A stretch of DNA of 64,000 bases, from contig CM019214.1 of the NCBI GenBank assembly GCA_009741485.1, forward strand, positions 24,264,329-24,328,328, read 5' to 3'. Source of the stretch: Malurus cyaneus samueli (lineage: Eukaryota > Chordata > Aves > Passeriformes > Maluridae). Each line of letters starts with the position of its first letter. The stretch's first letter is position 1. Positions 1 through 13,839 of this stretch are shown here, one piece after another. The notes beneath the pieces are model-generated. The model was not told the origin of the DNA. It made no database searches and saw nothing but the letters and a program-made list of their open reading frames with translations. The translations under genes were made by a program, and so were the position numbers.

Positions 1-3000
1 TACAAGCATGGCAAACTATAGCATATGCCTCTTAATTGTTGAGATAAAGTAGTCAAAATTCCTTAGGTAAGGATATAATAACCCAAACTCCCTGAATGGA
101 AGGAGAAATGGGGTAAAATGCAGCATGGATATGGAAACTACAGGACCAGATAGGACAGACACTCCACCAGCAAAAACTGTGATCAGTGGAAGGCTTCTCA
201 AAATATGTGCTACACCTTTGCCCTGAGCACCAAACATCACCTTGCCACAGACCAGATATTTTGGCAGTCAGTTCTGTGGGGAGGTTTGTCCTGAAAACTG
301 TTTATTCATTGCTCCATATCTGAAATAAAAGCAGAGAGCCCGAGGAAAGTTTCATCCTCACAAATTCAAAGGCCTTCACATAAAATATGACTGGATGTGC
401 CATCAAAGTTCTTCTTGCCCAGGCTTTGTCTGCTGATCCAGCTTCCCCCTTGCCAGTCCAGACTCCATTTCAGTCACCTAGAGCAGGCAATGCATTATTC
501 CTTCATGTTCACACACAGATAATGGCCAGGAAGGTGTAGTCTCTGTAATAGCTTAGATTTGTTTCCAGCTCAGCTTAGTCTCAAAAATAATTGTGGTTTC
601 AGATGAAGCCAAGTTTAGTTTTTGCTCTGAATATGGACTTCAGACCAACCCAAGTTAAGTTTTAGCTCTTTGAAAGGCTGGTTTGGAACTTTCCAATAAA
701 AAAAAGGCCTGTTTGGATACAGACCCTTGTCACTGCATCTGCTTTGAAATGAACTGAAATGATAGCTAATATTTTGAATCCAAAACATATTTCATTCTTC
801 TTCAATTTAAAAAAATAGAAAAATATATAGCTGCTGTTAGGCAAGAAGAGATCAAAATGTGTTAAAACAGTTTCATTAACAGTCTCCCAGAGCCTTCAGA
901 TTTTTTTCACCTAGTAAAAATTTGGGATATTAGCAAAGACTGATTCACACTGTCACTCTAGAAAATTAAGGAATTTTTAAAATGTTTTGCTGCTTTTTGA
1001 AGTGTCTTAAGACATATGTAATTCACTGTACTTCTGACAACATCTGTCATTTCCTTGGGAATACTTCACTTGTCAGAAATTAAAATTACCACTAATGAGA
1101 TATTCTGATTTCAGATTGTCATTTCTGATTCTAAAGATAAAAGTAATTACCAGCACATATGACCACCCAGAACTGAACAATTTTATCATCATTCCCAGAA
1201 GTAACATCAATACTTTTCTTGTTTCTTGTAAAAGAAAAACCTTTACCATAATGGCACCCTGATAGTCAAGTAGAAGACATTGCATGGATACCAAGGAGTG
1301 AAATAATTGCCTCAGTGATTTAGCAATATTTTCTACTTAAAAGAGAAATAAATAAATACAAACAGACAGTTATTTGAGTTCTTATGCACAGTCATACAAG
1401 GCAGTTTTTGGCTTTGTTTCCAAACACATGGAAAAAAATATCTAAGAGCAGAGTCTCTGAAAACTGTCTCAGCTTAGTCTGAAAACTGCAGCAACAGCAG
1501 ACAGTGAACTTTGTGCTACTTGTAAATCTCAATAAATGAAATGGCCTTTCTTTTCATGATACCAATACCTCACTTTTCAAACTATACAGCTGTTCATGAC
1601 AGACCTTTTAGAATACAAGCAGCAGATTCACAAACAAGTTGGATTTCAGGGATAATTTTGCCAAATGCAAATCCCAAATCCCTCTCCTGCCACACTTTTT
1701 CTTTTTTCAGCAGACCCCTTGCAGCAGGCCAATGTTTTTGTTGGCATCATGATCCATCTTACTTTTTGGCCCTCTCAACCTTGTATGCCCTGTACTGGAT
1801 ATCCTGCAATTGATTATATTGGATATCCTGCATGTGCTATAGAGTATAAAATGTCTGAGAAGGTAGTCAGCAAGTAAGCAGACATTTATAGACCCTCCCT
1901 TTATCTAGCACATGTAGCTGAAATTTTCTAAATAATTGCTTCCTTCTTACACAACCTGTTCCTATTCTGTAATTGAATTCCTCTGTAATGTCTGTACGTT
2001 ATAACACAGTTCTGTAGCCATTCCAATGTTTTACAAGTTTTATTTTTAGATTAATATTACTAAATGTATTTATAATAGTGATTAAATAAGTAAGAATATT
2101 TTGTCACTACTTGCTACTCAGTACTTAGAAACTGTATTTTGAACAAACTGTTCTGGTTTATTTCAATAGGAAAGTTTTCCAGAATAAAGCACTCTACGGG
2201 ATGTCTGATTAGATCAATACTCAGTCAGTCATTAATTATGTCCCCTTTTCCCATTTCATGCCCATGTGAAAGACAAGAGAATTTGACACATTTTTGCCCA
2301 AATTCTTCTCCTTTTCCTGAGGATGACCATGTGAAGAGATTGATTAAGAGAGGAAGGGCTTTCTTGGATCATCAGATCTAGTTTTCTTTTACCTCAATTA
2401 GCCATGTCACACACATTTTTCCATAAAGGGACAAGTATCTAAGTTTATTTTTTACTCATATCAGTGATCAGCTATTGGTTAGGAACACTGGGCTTATTTC
2501 CCTTAGAATTTTTTCTTGTCCTGGTTTATTTCCAGTTGTTCCAGTATCAGCATTTGGGTGAGTTAAATGCAGTGAAGTCCTTTGGTTAGCTCACAGAAAA
2601 TGTTTTTTCCTTTCTTCTGATTCTCCTCTCCTTGTTCCCCATGTTATTACTCTTCTTCAGAAAGGACAGATCATCCCAACAGTGTGCTGTGTTTTGGGTT
2701 GGATCCTGCCAGTGGTTCACAGAGGGTAAATCAGACTTTTCCAGTGTCTGCTGGAAGTGCTCTCCCTGTTCCGGCCACAGGCCCCTTGTGCATCTCAACC
2801 TTCTCACCTTTACTTAGAACAACAAAGCTTTGTTCCTTCTTCCTTTGTTTCCAGCTGATGAACTCCAGCTTACAGCAGGAATTTTGGCTACTTGGCAGCC
2901 TTGTAATTTCAACCTCTATAATGTCATTATTTCTTTGTTATGTCACGATTTAAGGTCATCCTTTTGTTCCGTTGCTGTTCCTACCTCCCAGCTGTTACCA

Positions 3001-6000
3001 CCAAGAACTCATCAGTATGTTTCTACTTTTTCTGCCAAACTCTAACATATTTTTGAGTCTAACATCCAGTACCCGAGGAATTCAGTTTTTCTTTTTCCTC
3101 CTGTTGATTAGTTCCCCTCCACTGCAAGACCCTTGCTATCTGCTTATCAGACATTTCCTAAGTTATCATGTCCAAATTAACACACAAAATTCCAGCCCTA
3201 TTAATCCTTTCCAGTGAGGAATTTTTTTTAGTTAAGTCCAGGCTGACTGAAGCTATTTCACTCCCCTTTCATCAAAAATTAATCGAATCATGAGGGTTAG
3301 GTTAGACTGGGTTAGGTTAGACTGATAAAATCTATTGTTAGCAGATGGCAAATCTATGTTGCATTTTATACCATTCCCCATCTAGTTCCTTGCCTTCAAT
3401 TATTCATCTAGAATTATGGGATGAATATTGCCTAAATTTCTAGTTTAACTGTATTTGGCATTTTGAATTCAAATTAGGTTATGGGAATTGGCATATTTTA
3501 TCATCAAGTGAAGAATTACTGGGTTTGGTTGAAAACACAATAATGTTTAACTATTTGTAAGGCTATATTTTTGTGATGTAATATGTCGATTTGGGCACCT
3601 GCTCTGCTGAATAAACTTTTTATTTGCTTTAAAGCACATCACAAAGTCTAAATAAATGAGTGACATTTTTCTGCAGTCATAATCTTGATTTTCAAATTGT
3701 ATTTTCATTTTTATCTGATCAATCTAAAGAATTCCTGTTTCTCTATATAGAGAAATATACAGAGAAAATCCAGAAAAAAATTGTGCCTCATTGTTTTTTT
3801 TTCCATGGTTCTTCATTCCACATCTGAGAAGGGAGTTTCCTCATTCATATTTCAATTCTTAAAAGGTTTTAACTTGGAGAAGTACTCAAATATTAATCTA
3901 CTCAAATGCATTCACACAGGCAAGTACAGATACAAACACTAGGGGGAAAAAGCCAGCCAAGGATGTGTGTGAATTAATTGTGAGTCACAGAATACAATAG
4001 TACATTTGTTTCGTTAAAACTAACACAAAAAAGCCTTTCTCATTGCCATTCTTACAAGTGTCTCTACAACCACCTGAAGCGTTCAGCTTCACACGTCAGA
4101 GAGCTGGAGGATCTGACCTAGTTGCTAGATTTAAGAGAAACAAGACATACAAAGGAAGAAGCAGGAGGTTTTCAAGACAAGATGTTGCCAAGGTTACAGG
4201 AATTTGCTCATGCAATCCTCTCCACCACACTTGAACTATTCCAGAACTGTTTCGTGCGCCTGCACACTGAAAGAAGTGCATACACCAAGGTCTTGAAAAT
4301 GTAATTTGTAGATTATGAGAAATACAAGATGCTGTGTTCAACACTGCTTTTAGTTAATTTTGTTCCTTGTTCCTTATTTAAAAAAGAGACGGAATGAGGT
4401 GACCTTGGTTTGAGGAAGCTAATTGGGTGGTCAAGATGTTTTGGTACTGTTTCCAGAATGACATTATTTGAGCAGAGTCTTAATATTTCATACTCGACTT
4501 CATGGTAGTACTGGAGAGTTTCAGAAAAGTAAACCTGCTTTTTAAGTGTGTGCTGACTTATATTTCACCTTACCAGCATCTGACAAAAATAGCATATTTG
4601 TCACAAAACAATGCACTGTGAAACTCCTTTAGAGAAGGACAAATGTTAAGATTTGAACCATGTGAGCCAGGAGTTTCCCTGGCCCTGGGCTAACACCACA
4701 AATCTCTGCTCCCTATGGCATCCCTCACCACTCAGCATCCACATCCCAGTCCTGCCTGGCTCTGTGTCTTGTGTGATCCTCAAACTCACAGTGCAGCAGT
4801 GTCTGTGCTGCCCAGATGGATCCTGGACATGATTCACTGCCCTGCTTCCTCTGGGACTGCTGGTGGATCCTGCCCTAGACCCCACCCCTGCTCAGACCCC
4901 GTGGAACAGAGCCTATTGCAGAGAGCAAACTAAACCCGAGCTCCAAAGGTACCGAGGACTGACAGCTCTGTGCAAAGAAAGCTCAGCTCCTGTGGAAGTT
5001 AAGATGAGAATGAGTTTTTCTTTCTCTCTGTTTCTTCTAGACAGCTTTGATTTTCCAGGTTGGGGATCAGCCCAACCAGGCACAGCCTGTCTGAAGCCTG
5101 TTGGGCTCTTCTGTTGGGCTGTCCTTTGAGAAAGAAGAATTATAGAATTACAGCATATGCAGTGGTTGGTCTTACAAACCAGTGGACAGGTTTCTTCTGC
5201 CTGGGAAGGTGTTTCTCTTGCTTTATTACAACCTCCCCACCACAGCAGCTGTCAGTTGTGCCTCTGAGCTTCCCTGGGCCTTACAGGGTGCAGAAGAAGA
5301 CAGCAGCACATGGAGCTTGATCCAAGTAGCTCTCTGTGTGTTGGTTCCTATAGACTTAGCACACCACAGGGTACTAGAAACCAACCTCAGTTTCCATGAG
5401 TGCCCAGGAAAGTATCCCTTTCCTTAGATTGTGCTTCTAGTTCTAATTTTTGCTTTGTTTTTCATGGCCAGTCACCAATTATCCCACTGATTGATGCAGA
5501 AGGCTTTGAGGACAGGTTTGCTTTTGGCATCAAGTAACTTCCAAAAAAAATCTTCATTAAGGAAGGCTGGAGATATGGTTTATCTGAGCCCCATATGGAC
5601 AATACCAAAAGACCTTTTAGACCCATTAGTATGGCTGAGACCAGAATGATTTCATGTGCTGTGTTTTCATTAATAAAATGCACCTCAGCAAAGGGTGCAA
5701 ACATTACTTGAGCATATCTCACCTGGGTTTTTGTGTGAACACTTAATGCACTCCCCAGCACACCTTGGGCTTTGAAGGACTCACAGAAATGGTTAGGGAG
5801 GGGTTCAGCCTAGTCCAGGCACCCTGCCATTGTGACTGTTGTGGTGTGACACAAAGGCAATCCCAACAGTCCCAGTGCTGCTCAGGCATGTACCAAATTA
5901 AATGCAGTGTTCAGGACAGAGGCATTTACACCCTGCCTTGCACCGCAGGACACAGCCCAGCCCAGCTGCCTTTTGCACAATCAGAGCCTCTGAGATCCTG

Positions 6001-7889
6001 ACTCCACAAGCAACTCCTGGCAGCTGAGCAGCCGAGCAGAAGGGCAGAACGGGAGCTGTGATTCACCACCTGCCCTAAAGGCAGCTCTCCTGCTCGCCAG
6101 CCCTGCCTTTTTACAGAGCAGGGTCCCTGTAGGGCATTTAGGAGGGTTTCTGAATCCCTGGAGGAGGAGAAGGGGGAGATGACATCAAAGATTGTGCTGG
6201 AGTGAAGATTGGGCAGGAGAACTCCTTGTGTGACCTTGAATTGCAGTTCGCTGTGGAGACACATCATGGGTTGGTCACCTCTCCTTTGTCCCTTTCAGCT
6301 GAGCACTCAATGCTCCAATTCTCTCCTAATCAGCATCACCCTTGTGAGCAACAAAAGAAGTTTCCATTTTCTAGATACATCAAAATAATGCTTTGATTCA
6401 ATCTCCTCCCTGTAGAGAAGCTGAGAAATACCCTCTTCCATCTCTGCCCCTACACTGAGCCCTTTAGTGCAGCCTTATCGACAATACTCAGTAAAAAATA
6501 CTCACTGTCTTCAGAACAGAAAAACAGAACAATTAGGAATGGCATAAAATCTGTGCTGTCACTGTTTTAAATGGCCTTTAACAGACAGCTCTTAAACCCA
6601 GCATCAGAACAGTGCCATGTCCAGGCAGAGAATGACTTAAGATGCAGCATGACAAAGTTACAAAACATAGGTCCCTCTATCTCATTTGTTCTGAAGTTTA
6701 TCTCCATAGTCTTGGACTCACTAAGTAACTGCAAACACCCACTGAATACTGAAAGTTTGTCTTCTTAGAATGAGTGTCTAGTACTGTGTGACACCCAGCA
6801 CCAGCAGAACCATGGCTAAAATACTCTCCTAGCTGGATAGAGACAATATATGTCTGCAATAAATAAATATATTTTAGCCAGCAGTTCCCATTGGAAGTCT
6901 TGAAAATCACGCAATATGGTTACTTAAATTCTTGTCTTAGCCACTGCAAAGAGACAACTTCAGATATAAAAAGCCCGTATCAGTTTGAGGGACCTTTTCT
7001 CCATGGTCTGATGGTCCTTGGAGCAGCATCAGAGAACCTGTGCACGAAACAAGAAAACAGGCAAGCAAGAAGTGATCCTGACAAATGGCATTGCTGTTTA
7101 TTCTAATTAACTAAATTGAATTACTAGAGTCAGACAAACTGTCTTTCTACAACCAGCCAACAAAATCAATACCAAGGATTAGTCATAGCAAATTTAGTAG
7201 TGCTGCCTGTTAGGAAAGTGGCTGGACATTTCATATTAGAAAACCTGCTTTTGAGCTAATTATTCCTTGCACAACTTCATCTGTCTGAGCTGAAATTGTC
7301 CATATGTGATATCTAATTCTGACTAATTCTTCCAGAAAATTTTAGCAAGAAGTGTATAACCATTTCCAAGAATCAAAGCAGTGAACAGGATACTGCTTGG
7401 CCATGTAACTTTTCAGGACATTTATTTCCACCTTCTCACCCTTTGGCTCAAAGGATGGACTTAAAATGCAGTAGAAAGTGGGAGCTAGCATCAGGAATGG
7501 GAACTGTGCTTCCCTTAGGGTCCAGCTAAACTCCTCAGACACTGCACAGATGCTCTGGAGAGTTTGTCAGCTGCAATGCCTGGGGTGCAGCCCTCCCTGA
7601 GGACAGTGCACCATCTGCCTCACTGACACAATCCAGGAAACCTCTAAACACACAGAAACACTGGGAAACTCCCCTGAGCTGTGATTCATTTGGGATCTAC
7701 CTGGCACAAACAAAGAATTTGTACTTAATTGTACTCAAGCAACCCGAGGGAGGGACCAGCTCTTTATGAATAAGGGATGAAAATCAAAATAACAAGAAAT
7801 AAAAAGACTGGCCAGGTGCAGCAGATTCAGACCTAGGCCTGGGACAGGAAAAAGAGGAGCCAAAGGACCAAAAGCTGAAGAACTGAGGC
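1..7889. other. Intergenic DNA, no gene recognised
   Basis: AT-rich sequence with a few more GC-rich patches, mainly about 4,650-6,300. Open frames are short (about 113 codons at most), overlap on both strands, lack recognisable domains and do not join at convincing splice sites. Apart from the short tandem repeat at 3,294-3,323 and an imperfect 13-14 bp duplication at about 1,796-1,832 (ggatatcctgca twice), no RNA gene or known transposon was recognised. It lies beyond the 3' end of CTPS2. Old, highly diverged repeats could be missed by eye. Confidence 0.6.
3294..3323. repeat. 15-bp tandem duplication with telomere-like GGTTAG
   Basis: The unit gggttaggttagact occurs twice in direct, perfect tandem. 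Each unit contains GGGTTAGGTTAG, which resembles the vertebrate telomere hexamer (TTAGGG)n, but only two hexamer-like steps are present per unit. It is probably a chance short duplication, or a scrap of interstitial telomere-like DNA. Confidence 0.75.
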
Positions 7890-8582
7890 CATGGGAACCT
7901 CATGAGATTTAACAGAGATGCTGCACCTGGGTCAGGGCAATCACCAGTATCCAAAGAAAATCTGGACACGAGGTGGCAAAGTGCATTTGCAGCCCAAGAA
8001 GCCGCCTGTGTCCCGGGCTGCATCAAACACAGCATGACCAGCAGGGTGAGTGAGGGGTTCAGCCTCTCTGCTCTGCAGCACTGCATCCAGCCCTGGGGGC
8101 CCTGACACAGGAAGGACATCAGCGATTCCAGAGGAGGCTGAGAAGATGATCAGAGGGCTGGAGCATCTCTGCAATGAAGATAAGCTGAGAGAGTTGGGCT
8201 GTTCAGCCTGGAGAGAAGGCTCTGGGGTGACCTTACAGCATCTTCCTAAAGGGGAAGGTACCTAAAGGGAGCTACAAGAGCTGGAGAGGAACTTTTCACA
8301 AGGACATGTAGTGATAAGGACAAGGAGTAATGGCTTTAAACTGAATGAGGGTGGGTTTTGATTAGATGTTAAGAAGAAATTCTTGACTGTGAAGATTGTG
8401 AGACATTGGAACAGTTGGCCAGAGAGATGGTGGATGCCCCATCCCTGAAAACATCAAGGTCAGGCTGAGGAGGGTTCTGAGCAATCTGATTTAGGTGAAG
8501 ATGTCCCTGCTCACTGCAGAGGGGTTTGGTCCAGATGACCTTTAAAGGTCCCTCTCAACTGAAACCATTCTATGATTTTATG
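7890..8582 (+). repeat. CR1 LINE, 5'-truncated 3' fragment
   Basis: The sequence follows the avian CR1 consensus from the last part of ORF2 to the 3' end. Recognisable blocks are the stretches around 'cagcccaagaagcc', 'gatgatcagagggctggag', 'gagagttgggctgttcagcc' and 'ggatgccccatccctg', and the 3' end 'aaccattctatgatttta', a variant of the ATTCTATG terminal repeat. CR1 elements have no poly-A tail and are usually 5'-truncated, as here. Stops and indels interrupt the ORF2 remnant, so it is inactive. The left edge is approximate. Confidence 0.9.
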
Positions 8583-9879
8583 TTGAGACAAGCCCCCAGC
8601 TGGTGGGTCAAACCTCTGTGGAGGCTCTCACACTGTCCTCTCCAAGGTGGTTTCCATGTGGAAAAAGTTCCCTGGGTGCAAGCCTGACAGAAATTTCATT
8701 GCAGACCAAGAGGTTCCTCAGTGTAATGAGGAAAGTGGGGAGAAGGGGAAGAAGAGGGACTGGAAGGAAGCAGAGGATAGGGCACATCACTAGGCAGGAG
8801 AAAATGCTGCTGTGAGTGACAGGAAAAAGATTAATATTTCTTATAAAAGTAAAGTTCTAATCAATACATATTAAAATGTCAGTAAGGCAAAATAAACACA
8901 CTAATTGTTATTAATCCTCTTCTAGCATATGTGCTGACTATTCCTGGCCCACAACAGAAGAGGCAGCCAAGCTTTATCCAACCAGGCAAAAAAATCATCA
9001 ATAACTCTGTCTCCACGATGCCTAAGGGAATTCTCTCCTAAACCATTTAAGTCCCAGTGAGCTTAGGAGTAGCTGTCAGAGAAGACCTTGATGACCTTTC
9101 TAATAGTATTTTCAGGTCACTGGGGAAGAAATAAAACTGAACATTTTATTATCCGACTCTCTATGGGTTTGGGCTTGGGGTTTTTTCATTTCTTATTTGA
9201 GAAATTCATCCTTCCAAGGACTGCCTTGAAAATCTTTCTACTCATTTCCTTGGGTGGGAACGTCAGAGGGAAATGGAACCATGGTCATACATGTTCTACA
9301 GAAATAACCATTTTTTATCAGTTTGCTGCTGGAGAGGAACACTTCTCTATCCAAATGAGGAGAACTGATTGGAGTTCTTCTTAATCAGTCTTGGACTAGC
9401 TGCTATGTTGATTTAATATTCACTAGAAGACAATTTAACCTGCTCTGGCTTACTTTGCCCTGAGGTGGACAAAAAGACCTCCTATTTGCTCCACCTGAGG
9501 GAGCAATCACCTCTGAAATCATCACAGGTATTCCAGCAGGAGTCATCTGTCTCCAACTTCAACTTACGTTGTGCAAATGCTTAGCGCAAAGTTTATGTCC
9601 CAGAGCATCTGTTAGCTGCCAAAATTTAGTCCTAGTAAAAAAGAAAAAATAGAGAAGAAAGTAATAAAGAAAAATGAGGAAAACAAAGGTGCTGCTGTGT
9701 TTCAGTATTTGTCAAACATTTGGGCTGGAAATGTTGGGTGGCACACACACAGAGATGAACAAAGTAATCTCCACTCTTCATTCATATTAGGGTTTCCTAT
9801 AATGTCAGTCTGTTATGGGGGAAGGCCAGCTTATTGCCTGTGTCTCCTCTCCTGTGAGTCTGATTTCTGAAAAGGAATT

Positions 9880-9904
9880 AAAAAAAAAACAAACAAAAAA
9901 AAAA
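9880..9904. repeat. A-rich low-complexity tract
   Basis: A run of about ten A, then caaac, then a further ten A. It is simple sequence with no flanking element recognised. Confidence 0.8.
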
Positions 9905-10967
9905 GCAATTTAAACATGATTTAAGTCACACTTTGCAAAAAAAAGTGACATAAATTTGCATGGAAAGCATCAGAATGCAGAACACAGACAGGCAACTCTC
10001 TCTCTCTGAGTTTCTTCTCAAAATAATTCAGGTTTAGTGCTCTTAAAAAGCAGGTGTCGTTGCACAATACTGAATCAGACACGCAGAGCTGTGACTGATG
10101 AGAAGCTTAGCCAGCAGTCCATCCCTGCTATTTTGCTTCATCAGAGAAGCCCCTGGTGTGTCTACAGCAGTCATGAAGACAGACTTTGTAAATATTGAAT
10201 CATGTCCCTCCAGCTTCCCAATCTGCACTGGTGGGAAAGGAGCCATGAAACAGCTGGAGACACACTTAATTCTTAGATCTCAATTCATTCTTCACAAAAT
10301 AGGTGGAAACCTGAAATCTTTTCCACTCTATGCTAGCTATCAGATAACCCATTTTTTTTCAGGGAAAGTTTAAGGAGAGGGAGGGGAGAACAGAAATGCA
10401 CTTTGCTGTCTTCATCTCAAACTGCAGCATTTGATGGTGTCAGTGGTGCAGTGGCTAAGAGAGCCCCTCATGTGAGTTGTTCTATGGCAAGGAAGGAAAT
10501 TCAGGAGATAAAAGCCCAGGCAGGCATCACACCTGTGAATTTCTTCTCTTGGCAAGTACATCTGGCTTCAGAGAGTGTAGGGTCACCTTAAGGAAACTAC
10601 AGCAAGCAGTGGTAATATTTTTTTTTCCCTGAACTTGTTCATTTTAGATTTGCTGCCACTTTTTTTTTTTATTTGGAGTGTTGTTTTAACAAGATACAAG
10701 AAAATAATCTTCAATACAAGAAAACAATCACTGATGGAAGCTATTAATTATCTATCGTAGAGTTCACAAGAAAAGAAAGCAATGATAAAACATCAGCATA
10801 GCCCATTATCTTGATGCCTTCAAATTCTCCTCAACTTTCATCTCTTGTTATTTTACTTACTTACAACTCATCTCTGTGTGGCCTCTTATGGTTCCTGATC
10901 CCTTCCATCCAAAAGGCATATGTTGAACCTCAGAACTGTGCCGGGCTTTTTCCCAATGAATGATTGC

Positions 10968-11026
10968 CAAAAAAAACCAAACAAAAAAAACCAAACAAAA
11001 CAAAACAAAACAAAACAAAAAAAAGA
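10968..11026. repeat. (AAAAC)n microsatellite
   Basis: A-rich tract that resolves into about four perfect AAAAC units, flanked by A-runs and ccaaac variants. It is a pentanucleotide microsatellite that probably grew from an A-rich seed and is likely to vary in length between individuals. Confidence 0.85.
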
Positions 11027-13839
11027 GAAAATTAACAAGTTGGAAACTTTGAAAAACCACTGCAGAACCTAATCCTCTGGCTTATCTTACTTCCAGCTCC
11101 AAACTTCTATTCATGTAAGAATCAAACAGAGAATATTTTTGGTTTCATACAATGTGTCTTCCTGGTCTTATTCCAACACACATTTTTTTGTCATCTTTGT
11201 AGAAATAAAAAATGCATCTGTTCATTATAACAACATGAAGCTTTAGCAGAAGACACCTCGTAGGGCTCACATGTCTCTGCTCCCTCTAGTCCTAGTCTGT
11301 TCCTTTCATCCTTGGGATGAGAATACAGACAATATGGCTGTTTGAAGGACACTATAACCTCATCTTTTCAACCCCCAGGTGGCCAAATTGCTCCATGGTT
11401 AATGCCATAAGGGGTCCTTCCCTGCAGCTGTCCCGAGGCACAGATCCTTGACTCCCTCCATAGGACTGGTTTGGTGGTGACAGGACAGTCCTGTGTGCTC
11501 TGTGCCCCAAATGAGACCACTTGGATATTTAAGCAGCACACGCTCTCTGACCCTGAGCCTGTGAATAATGACAGAGTTTAGATGCCAAAGCTCTCACAGC
11601 CTCATACCTATGGCATTGTGAGTTATTTCACTTTGATAAACTCCATTAGTGCTTCTGTGTCTCGCATGGCCAAAGCCAGCCTTTATCTAAAGACCCTGAA
11701 ACTCTTTTGGTGACACTTAAGCTTAAATTTTCACAGTGTGCTAAAATTTTTGTAATATCTGGTTCCATTTACATCAAAGAGGAGATCTGGCCTCTTAATG
11801 GGTGTTTCATAGTGAGACTAGAGAAAGTCTAATGAAATCCATGCTGGGATATTTCATTATCTTGCAGGCAATAAAGCCATCAAAACAAAGCCATTCATTT
11901 TCTTTCCTATTAGGGAAGAAAACAAGTGATCTATATCATTTAGATTATCTCATTGTCCTCCCTGCTCAAAAATGATAGCAGCATAATGAACATTAAAAAA
12001 GCAGTGTATATTATTCATTGTTTCTTTCCACAGTAAGAAAGCAGTGTCTTAGAAGGAAGAATAAGCTTGAGGGCTCAGCTGCATAAAAATTGCCTATTTT
12101 ACAGCTCATTGCATTGTTAAGTAACATTACAGTGTAATTTGGCCTTTGGCATATAGTTTTACACAGGGTAGACTAGCACTTGAAGATTGCAGATTTTTTT
12201 TTTAATAATCTTTTCTCCCAAATCTTTTACACATAACCAAATTCAATATTTGGATTTTCAAATCTGCCTAAGTGGAAATGACTATGAGCATACATGACGG
12301 TAGGCTGTTTCTGGACTCCAACTCAGAAAACATAATTGTTTCTAAAGTGATATATTAAACACTTCAGCATTGCTCATCTCTATTGTCTATCTTGTTTAAA
12401 CTGATTATAAGCTCTTTACAATAAGAAGTCTGTCACACTGACATGCCATAAGGCTGTGATTGTAATAAGAAATTTGGGTTGTTAAAAAAATACAATTATA
12501 GTAATAATTTTTGTCCTGTTTCATAAGAAAAAATATTGCAGTGACTGTAGCATTTTTCCCCATCTCTTCCTCAATCTGTCAGTTCTCACAGCTTTCAAGT
12601 CATTTTCAAACAAGTGCCACAAGCAAACATGAGTGTCAGAAATGTTAAATTCCTCCAAACTTTGTGGAAATAGGCCAGAAATACGGAGGTGAAAGGCAAT
12701 GATTACTGCCAAAGGACACCAGAGAGTCAGGTGAGTCCATTGGCTACACGGCCACCAAAGCAAGCCTGGGCAGGAGCACTTCTGGCCTGAAATCACAGGA
12801 CACTGCTCGGGGGCTCACCCCTGATCTCTGATGGCAAAGAGAATCTTTAAACAGGGCACAGTGTGCTCCAAATCACAGCTGTCCAGAACACTGGGGACAA
12901 ATAAAAACAACACCTCAGACGCAGAATCGCCACTGGTTGCATGAAAGACACTCATTATAGACACTGTGTTTAATGAAGATTACAGTAAAAATACACCAAG
13001 GCAACTGTGGAGTCAGTTTAGCCAGAATTTGAATTCAACAAGGCTAGGATTTTACATCTAGGGAATGCCTTTTCACAGTTTTCATGGCACTTTTGTTTCA
13101 ATTAAGCCAAAATGAGATTCTAGTCTCCATGGCTGTGGGAAGTAAACTGGAGACAAAATATATTGCTTAGAGGCAGTGACTGAAATCATATGGAAATTCA
13201 GAAGAATGTGTCATTATACTGCCCATTTCTAGATGACTACATAAAACAGCATATAAAAGAGCAGAAGAATATATTTTACTTTCAGACTGGATTCTCCTAC
13301 AAATAAACAGCAAAAAACCCTGTTGGTAGTAAGGACAACCAGACTGTGTGAGAGCAAGAATGTTCCAGGTTCCCTCAAATAACGAATTGCCCTACAAAGA
13401 ATATGACCAGCACACATCACTTTGAGACACTCACTTGCAATAAGATTTTAAAATTTAGTAGAAGAAATTAAAACTAGGAAGAAAATAGTGATATTTCATC
13501 TCACAAGGGGAGGAGAAAATCTGGAATGGATTGTGTTCTGGAATTGGATTCTTAATAGACAAATGCATTATTAAATAATTATTTACTCAGGCAACTAAAA
13601 TGATTATCCTGTGGTAGCACTTCAGTCCTGTATTATTAAATGGATAGAAGCTCTTTCTCCAAAGTTGGACTTTTATTGTCAGATTCACCATAATACACAA
13701 ATCTTTAGTTGTAAGTGGGCAGTAGAGGATCCTTTCTGGTAATTTAACTTTGAAGCAATTAACTTCTTAATGCCACTGTGGCATAAATTTTCCCTACCAT
13801 TTTCAGTTTAGTTGAAAGGAGAGGGCCAAATGTTGCCTT

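Larger units (their letters stand above)
8583..13839. other. Intergenic DNA, no gene recognised
   Basis: AT-rich sequence with only short, overlapping, unrelated open frames. It contains two A-rich simple tracts (9,880-9,904 and 10,968-11,026). No exon pair with consensus splice sites, RNA gene or recognisable transposon was seen. Confidence 0.6.

Noticed and set aside
10436..10490. Possible tRNA-like sequence (gtgcagtggctaagag)
   Set aside because: It cannot be folded into a cloverleaf with the conserved B-box; only a weak A-box resemblance.
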